Origin: Polyangia bacterium
GTDB lineage: Bacteria; Myxococcota_A; Polyangia; Nannocystales; Nannocystaceae
Direction: 5' to 3'
NCBI GenBank assembly: GCA_030424595.1
Contig: JAUHWG010000024.1
Coordinates: 62,001 to 126,000, forward strand
Length of the DNA stretch: 64,000 bases
The translations under genes were made by a program, and so were the position numbers. This document shows positions 24,359-32,700 of the stretch, one piece after another. The stretch's first letter is position 1. Every line of letters starts with the position of its first letter. The notes beneath the pieces are model-generated. The model made no database searches. It saw nothing but the letters and a program-made list of their open reading frames with translations, and was not told the DNA's origin.

Positions 24359-26317
24359 CTAGGCCTCCTCTCCTCGGCCGCTCGCCGAGCCGTCCCCATC
24401 CCCGTCGCCGTCGCCGTCGCCGTCGCCCGCCAAGAGGTCGACGACGGTCGCGCAGAAGGTCTCGAGCGCCGCGTCGATCGCCATGATCCGCCCGCCCTCG
24501 TCGGTCTCCGAGAGGAGCGAGAGGAGCGGCCGCAGGAGCGCCGCCGCCTGGGCCCCGCGGGCCGGGCTCGCCCGCAGGAGGGCGACGATCGCCGGGCAGC
24601 GCTGGTTGACGTAGACCCGCAGCGGCGGTCGCTCGTCCACCTCCTGGGTGAAGCGGCGGGCGAGGCTGAGCACCGCCGCGCCGATCCTCGCGTCCGCCTC
24701 GTCCGACTCGATCCGGCGCTTGAGCTCGACCTCCCGATCCGGGACCCCGACGAAGGGCAGGTACGCCGGCTCAAAGCGGGCGAGGATAAGCTCGTAGTCG
24801 TCGCCGCCGAGCGCCGCGTCCAGGCGCCGCGTCACCTCCGGCGTCACCCCCGAGACCCGCTCGAAGAGCTCCCCTTCGCTCTCACCGTGGCCGAGCAGGA
24901 TCACCCGACCGCCGCGCCCGGTCTCCTCGACATACTTGCGGCAAAAGGGCAGCGCTCCGTAGCGGCTGCCGACGACCACTGGCACCTTCAGCGCCCGAAA
25001 GAGCAGCTCCTCAAAGCCGCCGCGCTCGGCCCGGCTGACATGGATCTTGCCGCCCCCCCGGCGCAGCACCTTGGCGACCGGGAGGTCCCCCTGGGTCGTC
25101 GGCACGGTCAGCTCGTCGGCGAGGAGCGTGAAGAGGCGCGGGTCGCTGATCGCCGCGCCGAGGAGCGCCTCGTTGTGGCGCATCAGCACCCGCCGCCAGG
25201 TCGCCGGCTCGCGGCGGGCGAGGGAGGCGAGGCCGTCGATCAGCGACTCGCGGACCGCGGCCTGGGCCGCCTCGTAGCCGGCGTCGTGCTGGAGATCCTC
25301 GCGGCTCGCCGTCGGCGCGAGGCGATCGCTCTCGACCACCGCGCCGACAAAGCCGGCCCAGCGCGGGAGGAGATCGCGCTCGTCGGGGTCGATCAACATC
25401 CCGCGGACGTAGACCGCGACCTGACGGTTGTCGCCGCTGCCGTAGGTGGTCGCCGCGTGGATCCAGAGGAGCCCGCGGATGTCGCTGCCGCCGCTGCGGT
25501 CGGCGATGGGCAGGGTGCACAGCGGCCCCAGCCCGCCGGCGAAGCGCTCGGCGAAGGCCTCCGAGAGCCGACGCAGCCGCAGCGGGCTCTGCTCATCACC
25601 GTCGCGCCAGGGCGGCGGCACGGCGTTGACGGCCTCCGCCTCGCCGGCGAAGAAGATCGGCACCTGGAGCAGACAACAGTAGCGGGCGAGGAGCCCCCGC
25701 ACCGCCCTCCCGTCGGCGAAGGTGCTGTGCTTCGGGCTGAGGTGCAGGGTCACCCGGGTGCCGACAGGGCGGGGCTGCGCCGCCTCGACGGTGTAGCTCT
25801 GCCCGCTCCGCGAGGAGAAGTGCCAGGCGATCCCCGGCGCGGTGTAGGAGCAGGTCCAGACCTCGACCCGCTCCGCGATCACGAAGGCCGAGAGGAAGCC
25901 GAGGCCAAAGTAGCCGATCAGATCGGCGCCCCCCTCCCCGCGCTCGCGCAGGGTGCGGGTGTAGCCGCTGCCGACGGTCGCGAGGTAGCGATCGATCTCG
26001 TCGTCGGTGAGGCCCGCGCCGCTGTCTTCGATCGACAGGGTCCGGGCCTCCGGGTCGACCTCGATCACGATCCTGGGCGTAAAGCCCTCGGCGGAGCCCT
26101 CGATCTCCCGCCGACGGCAGGAGTCGTGGGCGTTTTGCACGAGCTCGCGCAGGGCCACCGCCGGCGTGGAGTAGAGGTGATCGGCGAGCACCATCATCAG
26201 ACCGCCGAGGTCTACCTTGGTCTGCTTGAGCTCGGTCTGCGGGGGGTTGGGCGTCGGAGGCATCGGCGTCGGTCGAGGGCTGGACGAAGTGTAGAGCAGG
26301 GCCTCTTCGCGGGTCAT
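24359..26317 (-). CDS. Hsp90/HtpG-like ATPase
   Basis: The 652-residue protein carries the GHKL ATPase fold of the Hsp90 family: ALRELVQNAHDSC (residues 55-67), IEDSGAGLTDDEIDRYLATV (97-115), a serine/threonine-rich lid and GYFGLGFLSAFV (135-146). Order and spacing match HtpG, where these are ELISNASDA, DNGVGMT and GQFGVGFYSAF. The middle domain continues to about residue 400. The C-terminal dimerisation part is short and ends in Gly/Asp repeats (GDGDGDGDGDG). Length is close to HtpG but the sequence is divergent, so it is probably a specialised client chaperone or a conflict-system ATPase rather than the housekeeping HtpG. It follows the reverse transcriptase after a repeat-rich 194-base gap and is coupled to the TPR gene. 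Confidence 0.85.
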   Translation of the reverse strand: MTREEALLYTSSSPRPTPMPPTPNPPQTELKQTKVDLGGLMMVLADHLYSTPAVALRELVQNAHDSCRRREIEGSAEGFTPRIVIEVDPEARTLSIEDSGAGLTDDEIDRYLATVGSGYTRTLRERGEGGADLIGYFGLGFLSAFVIAERVEVWTCSYTAPGIAWHFSSRSGQSYTVEAAQPRPVGTRVTLHLSPKHSTFADGRAVRGLLARYCCLLQVPIFFAGEAEAVNAVPPPWRDGDEQSPLRLRRLSEAFAERFAGGLGPLCTLPIADRSGGSDIRGLLWIHAATTYGSGDNRQVAVYVRGMLIDPDERDLLPRWAGFVGAVVESDRLAPTASREDLQHDAGYEAAQAAVRESLIDGLASLARREPATWRRVLMRHNEALLGAAISDPRLFTLLADELTVPTTQGDLPVAKVLRRGGGKIHVSRAERGGFEELLFRALKVPVVVGSRYGALPFCRKYVEETGRGGRVILLGHGESEGELFERVSGVTPEVTRRLDAALGGDDYELILARFEPAYLPFVGVPDREVELKRRIESDEADARIGAAVLSLARRFTQEVDERPPLRVYVNQRCPAIVALLRASPARGAQAAALLRPLLSLLSETDEGGRIMAIDAALETFCATVVDLLAGDGDGDGDGDGDGSASGRGEEA

Positions 26318-26511
26318 CGCTCATCGCGGATCATCGGCTCATCGGCTCATCGGATCGTCGGTGCGTCGTCGGCCGCGAGCGGGCCCCGTTCTGGCCCGAA
26401 CGAGCAGGCCCGTGCGAGCAGGCCCTCGCGAGCAGGCCCGTTCTGGCCCCGCCGTGCGAGCAGGCCCTCGCGAGCAGGCCCGTTCTGGCCCGTGCGAGAA
26501 GGCCCTCGCGA
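26318..26511 (-). repeat. Repeat-rich, structured gap between reverse transcriptase and Hsp90-like genes
   Basis: On the minus strand, directly after the RT stop codon, there are three imperfect units of about 40 bases. Each begins TCGCGAGGGCCT, passes through CTCGCACGG and ends with GGGCCAGAACGGGCCTGC. GGCC-AGAACG-GGCC makes a hairpin, and CTCGCGAG is self-complementary, so the transcript could fold extensively. The last 60 bases before the Hsp90-like start hold a different short repeat, CCGATGAG, about four times. This is the only substantial non-coding gap in the block. It might be a structured RNA (even a displaced msr-msd), an attenuator or a minisatellite. Confidence 0.75.
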
Positions 26512-27828
26512 TCAGGCCAGACCTGCGACCGCGGCGAGCTCCGCCCGCAGCTTCTTCCCGAGCTCGGGATCGGTCATCTGGATGTAGGCGATGAAGCCCG
26601 CGAGGCGGCTGAGCGTCTCGCCCTCCCGCAGCGGCTTGCCGTTGCGGAGGTTGTGCAGCGCGGCCCGGACCTGGCGCCGCAGCGCCCGCGGGACCCGCGG
26701 GGGAGCGTCGCCGTTGACCACGAGCCCGGTGATCTGCTGACGACCGCCGCTGCGGGCGATCCGGGTCTTGTTCGGGTGGACGACAAACCCCTCGTCGGCG
26801 GCGATCTTGGCGATCCCGCCGAGCAGAGCCCCGACCTTGGGCGGCTGCTTCTTCCTGTCCTTGCGCGGCTGCAGGGAGAAGGTCAGGTCGTCGGCGTAGC
26901 GGGTGTATCGCCAGCCGAGCTTCGCCGCGAGGCCGCTCAGCCGCCGATCGAGGCGGAGGCAGAGCGTGTTGGTCAGGCCCGGGCTCGTCGGCGCCCCCTG
27001 GGGGAGGCTGCGGGGGCCCAAGGCGACGAAGTGGGTCTTGCCCTTGATCTCCATCACCTCGCGCGGCGCCTCGGTGCAGAGGAGCGCGAGGAGGGTGGCT
27101 GTCTGCTCGCGGTAGCCGGCGCGGCGGAAGATCCCCTTCACCCGCGGCAGCGTCACCGTCGGGAAGAAGTCCTTCAAGTCGACCTTGACGACGATCTCCG
27201 CGCCGCTGTGGACGCTCGCGTTTGACTTGGTCGATCGCCCCGGCATGAAGCCATGGCTCGCGCCGTGGACCGGGAGGCGCTCGACGATCTCGCGGAGGAT
27301 CCAGCGCTGGACCGCCTTGAGCTGGGGCGTCGGCGCCCAGATCGCCCGCGCAGAGCCGTCGCGCTTGGGGATCGTGAAGCGGCGGTAGTGGATGAAGGTC
27401 GCGTCGTCGCGGTGGAAGGCGAGCCAGCGCAGGGCGGCGATCGAGAGGCCGAGCGCCTCCGCCAGCGCCTTCGGGTTGTCGAGCTCCGGCAGCTCGTTCT
27501 CGCGGGCCCGCTCCTCGGGGTTGCGGAGATCCCAGCGGTCAAAGTCGAGGTCGTCGTTCCAGAAGATCCCCTCGCCGAGGTGGACGATGTGGGTCTCGCG
27601 GTAGGCGAGCCACGACTCCTTGTTGAGCCGCAGACGCTCGGCGGCCTCGGCCTTGAGCGACTTCTTGTAGCGGGCGAGCTCGGCCTTCGACATGCCGTCG
27701 GTCGGCTTGCGCTCGACCAGGTAGCCGCGCTCTTCGAGCTGCTTGCGGACGTAGTTGTCGATGCCCCCGGCCTGGTCGATGCCGTGCCAGAGATCCACGA
27801 GTCGGCTGGTGTCGGTTCGTGTTGCCAT
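26512..27828 (-). CDS. Retron-like reverse transcriptase
   Basis: The 438-residue protein has an N-terminal domain of about 140 residues with VHLGEGIFWNDD (83-94), then the RT palm: IPKRDGSARAI, HGFMPGRSTKSNASVH (192-207), VDLKDFFPTV (216-225), LPQGAPTSPGLTN (275-287) and YTRYADDLTFS (308-318) with the catalytic YADD. NASVH fits the NAxxH signature of retron RTs, and QITGLVVNGD (365-374) fits the VTG signature of their thumb region, so it belongs with retron RTs rather than group II intron or DGR enzymes. There is no maturase or endonuclease domain. Length is in the range of myxobacterial retron RTs. The ATG is 2 bases past the SWIM gene stop, so no msr-msd can lie directly upstream. Neighbours suggest a type XIII-like assembly. 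Confidence 0.92.
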   Translation of the reverse strand: MATRTDTSRLVDLWHGIDQAGGIDNYVRKQLEERGYLVERKPTDGMSKAELARYKKSLKAEAAERLRLNKESWLAYRETHIVHLGEGIFWNDDLDFDRWDLRNPEERARENELPELDNPKALAEALGLSIAALRWLAFHRDDATFIHYRRFTIPKRDGSARAIWAPTPQLKAVQRWILREIVERLPVHGASHGFMPGRSTKSNASVHSGAEIVVKVDLKDFFPTVTLPRVKGIFRRAGYREQTATLLALLCTEAPREVMEIKGKTHFVALGPRSLPQGAPTSPGLTNTLCLRLDRRLSGLAAKLGWRYTRYADDLTFSLQPRKDRKKQPPKVGALLGGIAKIAADEGFVVHPNKTRIARSGGRQQITGLVVNGDAPPRVPRALRRQVRAALHNLRNGKPLREGETLSRLAGFIAYIQMTDPELGKKLRAELAAVAGLA

Positions 27829-27830
27829 GA

Positions 27831-29726
27831 TTAGACCGCCGCCTCGTCGAGGTAGCCGCTCGCCACCAGTTCATCTGCGCGGGCGAAGAAGGCCGTGCGG
27901 GCCTCCGCGACCGTGTTGAAGACCAGGCTCTGGACCCTGAGCCGCGCCGCCCCCCGTTCGCCCCATCGGAGCTTCACCCGTTGGCGGTCGAGCGCAAGCT
28001 GGACGACCTCCTCGCGATCATCACCGCGGCGGGCGTAGGTCCGGGTCTCGACGACCACCTTGGTCCGGCTGCTGCCGCGGGCCTCGCGGCGGCGCTGCTC
28101 CTCGATCGCCTGCTTCACGCGCAGGGCGATCAGGTGGGCGCAGGGCCCCTCCTTGAGCTTGTGCTTGCGATAGAAGGAGCAGGTGCACTCGGCCTTGCGG
28201 ACCCGACCGTCGTCGTCGAGGGTCATCGCCGGCCGGTACTCGCGGCGGTCCGCCTTGACCGCGACCTCGCCGGTGATCTCGAGGCCGACGCCGAAGACCC
28301 GGCTCTCCTGCTCGATCTTCACCGCCTTGGCGGCGATCAGGTCGTGGGCGACCCGCTCGCGGAGGTTGCGGAACTCGAGGCGAGACCGGTCGATCTCGAC
28401 CTCGAGGAGCGGACGGTGCCGATAGACGCCGGCGGCCAGGTCGTACATCACCTGTCCCGATTGACAGCCGAGCTGGAGCGCCCGGAGGACGTCGCCCTTC
28501 TTGAGCTTGGTCGCGGCGACCAGCTCCTGGACGCTGGCGACGCTGTGCTGGGCGAGCACGTCGATGACCGCGGCCAGCTTGGCGTCGAGGCCCTCCTCCG
28601 CCTCGCGGGGCAGGAGGAGGTCAAACGCGACCGCCTGGGCCCAGTTGGCGCTGGTGAAGCCGGAGAGGCCGAGGGTCAGGCGGATCGCCCCCGCGCGGAG
28701 GACGTAGAAGCTCGGCAGGCCGCTGCCGAGGAGGTGAAGCTCGACCGACTCGACGAAGGGCAAGAGCCGGCGCAGGAGCATCAAGCGGCGACGCCCCCAG
28801 ATCCGGATCATCGCCGGGGTCTTCCCCTTGTAGGGCCCCGCGTCGGTGGTGAGCACCTCTTCCCAGGGCTCTAGGACCAGGCGCGGCGCCTCGCCGGGGA
28901 CCAGCTCGATCCGGATCCCGCGGCCCTTCTTCTTCTGGTCGGCGTTGAGCCGCAGCTTGCGGAGGACGTTGTAGAGGTCGATCGCGGCGATCTCGACCAC
29001 GGTCGTCGGCAGCGTCGCCGCCGACTGCACCTGGAGAAAGCCGCGCAGCCAGGTGTCCGGGAGCTTGATCGTCTTCTCGATCGAAGACTCAACGCCTGCC
29101 TGGGTCTGGGTCGCGACCGAGACCGCCTCGTCGCCGATGTCGATCCGCGTGTCCCGGTAGGAGCGCATCCGCTGGACGCCGTCGAAGAGTTCCTTGGAGT
29201 AGTCGATGTTGGTCGTCCCGCAGACCTTGTCGCCCTCGACCTCGATCGCCGACCAGTCGATCGCAAGCTGAGCGTAGGTCCCCTCGTCCTTGGAGAAGAC
29301 CTCGAAGAGGAGCGCGTCGGGGTGGACGGTGACGACCGGGTCGAGGATCAGCCAGGCCAACGGGTCGTTGCGCGACATCCACTCGAAGTAGGCCTGCTGC
29401 GCCTGCCAGGCGCTGAGCCCCGCGGAGGCCTTCTTCATCCGCTGGTAGGCCATGTAGGCCGTCCTGTCCTTCGGCACATAGCGGAAGTCCGAGGAGACCA
29501 CGTCGTAGAGGCAGGAGAGCGCCTCGCGGACGAGGAGCGGCTCGCGGATCTTCCCGCGCAGGCGGACCGGCGGTCGCTGACGGTTGGTGAAGAGCGCGAG
29601 GCGGGAGCCGGACTCGTCGCTGACGACCTGGGAGGCGCCGCCGTAGCTTAGGTTGATCGCGGTCCGCTCGTCCTCGACCTGCTCCTCGGGACTCTCGGGG
29701 CTCTGGCTAGTCTTATCGTCGCTCAC
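27831..29726 (-). CDS. SWIM zinc-finger protein with C-terminal WGR-like domain
   Basis: The 631-residue protein starts with GTG at 29726, overlapping the stop of the previous gene as GTGA. After an acidic leader, residues about 60-450 form an alpha/beta region I cannot name; around 385-430 it has a likely winged-helix (VIDVLAQHSVASVQELVAATKL). The zinc finger at about 514-531 reads CTCSFYRKHKLKEGPCAH, the CxC...CxH pattern of SWIM domains, which bind DNA or protein. The last 75 residues (RTYARRGDDREEVVQL, VKLRWGERGAARL, ARADELVASGYLD) resemble a WGR domain, known from PARPs and bacterial MolR-type proteins, where it contacts broken DNA ends. A winged-helix/SWIM protein next to a retron RT is the partner I recall for type XIII retrons. 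Confidence 0.85.
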   Translation of the reverse strand: MSDDKTSQSPESPEEQVEDERTAINLSYGGASQVVSDESGSRLALFTNRQRPPVRLRGKIREPLLVREALSCLYDVVSSDFRYVPKDRTAYMAYQRMKKASAGLSAWQAQQAYFEWMSRNDPLAWLILDPVVTVHPDALLFEVFSKDEGTYAQLAIDWSAIEVEGDKVCGTTNIDYSKELFDGVQRMRSYRDTRIDIGDEAVSVATQTQAGVESSIEKTIKLPDTWLRGFLQVQSAATLPTTVVEIAAIDLYNVLRKLRLNADQKKKGRGIRIELVPGEAPRLVLEPWEEVLTTDAGPYKGKTPAMIRIWGRRRLMLLRRLLPFVESVELHLLGSGLPSFYVLRAGAIRLTLGLSGFTSANWAQAVAFDLLLPREAEEGLDAKLAAVIDVLAQHSVASVQELVAATKLKKGDVLRALQLGCQSGQVMYDLAAGVYRHRPLLEVEIDRSRLEFRNLRERVAHDLIAAKAVKIEQESRVFGVGLEITGEVAVKADRREYRPAMTLDDDGRVRKAECTCSFYRKHKLKEGPCAHLIALRVKQAIEEQRRREARGSSRTKVVVETRTYARRGDDREEVVQLALDRQRVKLRWGERGAARLRVQSLVFNTVAEARTAFFARADELVASGYLDEAAV

Positions 29727-32700
29727 GGCTGAACCTCCCAGCGGCTACGGCGGGGCGGCTTGCTCGCGGCGTCCTGCCGCCGCTGTCCCCGTCGGACCGC
29801 CCGCCAGGCGGCCTTGCGCAGCTCTTCGTCCTCCTCCTCATCGCGCCCGAAGGCCCGGAGGAGGTCCAGTGCGCCCGGATCGGCGATCCGGGCGATGGCC
29901 TCGACGATCCCGAGGCGGAGCGCCTCGTTCAACGTCCGATCACGCAGGCGCGCCCCGAGCCCCTCGGCGTCGCCGAGAGAGACCAGGTAGGGCAGCGCGA
30001 CCCCCTGACGATGGGCGTCGCCGGCGGCCTCCATCAGGCTCGCCTTGGCCGCATCGCCGACCTCACCGTCGAGGAGGCGGGCGACGCTGACACCGTCGTC
30101 CAGGAGAGAGCCGACGAGCGCCGAGGCGGCGCTGCGATCCCTGCCGGAGAGCGCGGCGGCGGCCAGGGCCCGCAGCTCCGCGTCGCCGCCACAGGCGAGC
30201 GCCTTCAGGTTCTCCCGCGCGGCCTCGCTGAGCTCGCCATCGCCCCCAGCGAGGCCGATAACCCCAGCCCGACGGATGGCCTGACCGCGCCGGTCATCGC
30301 CGCCGGCGCAGCTCGCCTGGATCAGCAGAGCATCGCCGACCCCGACCTGCGCGCAGCCCCAGATGAGCCAGAGGTAGGGCGCCTCGAGCTCGGCCAGCTT
30401 GCCGGTGTCGACGCCGAAGTTGGCGACATGGCCCGCCTCGACATCGTCGTCATCGTCGTCGGTCGGCATGGTCAGGGCCGCCGTGCCGGAGACCTTGGCC
30501 ATCTCCGCGGCCCAGCTCTTCGCCCAGCGCTCGCCGGCTCGGACCAGCTCCGCGCTCTCGGCCTCGCCCAGCTCCTCGCCGGCGGTCCCGAGGATCCGCG
30601 CGGCGACGGCGACGGTGAGGCCGCGATCGCTGCCCCGGAGGCTCGTCACCGCGGCCTCGATCGGCAGCGGGGAGCGGGCCGTGAGGATGGCGACGAGCGA
30701 GGGCAGGAGCTCCTTGGTCTGGACCTTCGGCAGGAGCTCGAGGATCCGCTGCGGATCGCCGCGCTCGCGGAGCCGCTCGATCAGGTCCGGCTGGAGCTCC
30801 AGGGCCCGCTGGCCCTCGAGGAACGCGTAGTCCGGCTCGACCGAGTCCTCGCCGAAGATCAGGCGGAGGCTCGTGCCCGCCGCCTTGATCACTCGGCGAT
30901 GGCGATCGCTCCGGAGCAGGGTCCCGAGGAGCTCTCGCGTCTCCTCCGCGCTGTCGTGCTGGAGGAGCTCCGCGGCGCGCTCGCGGAGCTGCCACGAGTC
31001 CGCCGTGGCAGCGTCGCGGATGAGCGCCCAAGCGTCCCGACCGCCGAAGTAGCGGAGGCCGGTGAGCGCCTGCCTGGCGACCCCCGTCATCGTCCCCTTG
31101 GCGAGGCTCTTGAGCACCGCGAAGACCTTGTCGGCCCGATCGGGCGCGGCCTCGCGGAGGTGACCGAGCGCCTCGGCGGCCTGCTCCTGGAGGGCGTGGC
31201 CCTCCTCGCTGGCCAGGCGCAAGAGGAGGTCGAGCGCCCGGACATCGGCGAGGTGGCCGAGGGCGAGCACCGCCCGCTTTCGCATCGGCAGCTCCGGCAT
31301 CATCTCGACCCCGGCGAGGAGCGTCGAGATCCCCTCCGCGTGGCCGGCGAGGGCCAAGCCCTCCGCCGCCAGGAAGAGGCTGTTCGGGTCGTTGCCGCTG
31401 AGGGCCGCGACCAAGGGCGCCGGGTCGGCGCCGCGCTTGCGCAGGCGCCACGACAGGGCCGAGATCGCCCCGTTGCGGAGGTTCGGCTTGGCGTGGCTGA
31501 GGAGCGGCACCAGGGCGCCGTCGAGCTCGCTGCCGCGGGCCCAGGTCGCCGCCGGGAAGAGCCGGCTGAGGTTGCCGTCGTCGCCGAGGTGACGCAGCGC
31601 TCCCATCAGACGGACGAGGATCCCGTCGCGCCGCGGATGCTGCCGCGACTCCCAGCCGGGGCTCCCGCGCTTGCCCTCGTCCTCCGGGTCCTCGATCTTC
31701 TGGTCGTGGCCGCTGACGGTCAGCAGCGCCGAGAAGGCCGCGTCGCGGCGGTCGTCGGCCTGGAGGTAGCCGAGCAGACGATCGGCGCTCGCCTCCAGGC
31801 GGAGAGCGCCGGCCGCCTTGAGGAGATCGGCGACCCGAGCGGTCCCTGAGGGATCGTCGTCGATGCGGTCCAGGAAGGCCCCCGCCGCCCGCGGATCGCC
31901 GAGGCGGTGGAGCGAGCGGATCGCCGCCTGCTGATCGTTGCGAGGCTCCCGCGCGAGGACCTCGACGAGCACCTCGAAGCAGGCCTTGTCGTTGCGCTCA
32001 GCCAGAGCCTGCGCCGCCGCAAGACGGACGGGGTAGTACTTCGAGCCCAGCGCCGCCCGCAGCCCGTCCGCCGCAGGTCCCACACCGCCGGCCTCGTAGG
32101 CCCCCGCGAGACCGCGGACCGCCTCGCCGCGCAGGGACTCCGAGCGGCCCCCGAGCGCCAGGCGATGGACGGCGATCCACGCCGCGTCGAGCTTCGCCTT
32201 GTCGGCGTCGGAGAGGGTGCCGTCGCCGCTGACCCCGGCGCGGAAGACCGCGAGCAAGCGCGCGGCCTCCTGCTCCAGGCCGTCCGTGTTCTCGCGGATG
32301 ACCTGCTCCAGGACCGACGCCCCGCCCTCGTCGCCGCCGCTGCGGGCGAGGAGGTCGAGGCCGAGGCCGCCGACGTCGCGCTGACCTGCGCCGATCGCCT
32401 CGGTGGCCAGCTCGGACGCCGACATCCCGAGGTCGCGGAGGCTCTCGAAGGCGAGCGTTCGCACCGAGGCCTGGCCGTCGCCGAGCGCCGGCACCAGCAC
32501 CGAGAAGACCGCTCGGCTCGGCGCCCAGCCCTCGCGGGCGACGGCGACCAGGCGGGCGATCGAGGTCTGTCGGATCCGGGCCTCGGCCGAGCCCCCAGAG
32601 AGGCGCGAGAGGCCAGCGTAGGCGCCGAAGACCAGCGCCCTCAGCTCCTCCGGGGCGTACACCGAGGGCGCCTGCGGGCGCTCCGCCGAGCGACCCTCGA

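Noticed and set aside
26318..26511. CRISPR array
   Set aside because: The repeats are contiguous, imperfect and lack unique spacers of constant length; no cas genes are present.
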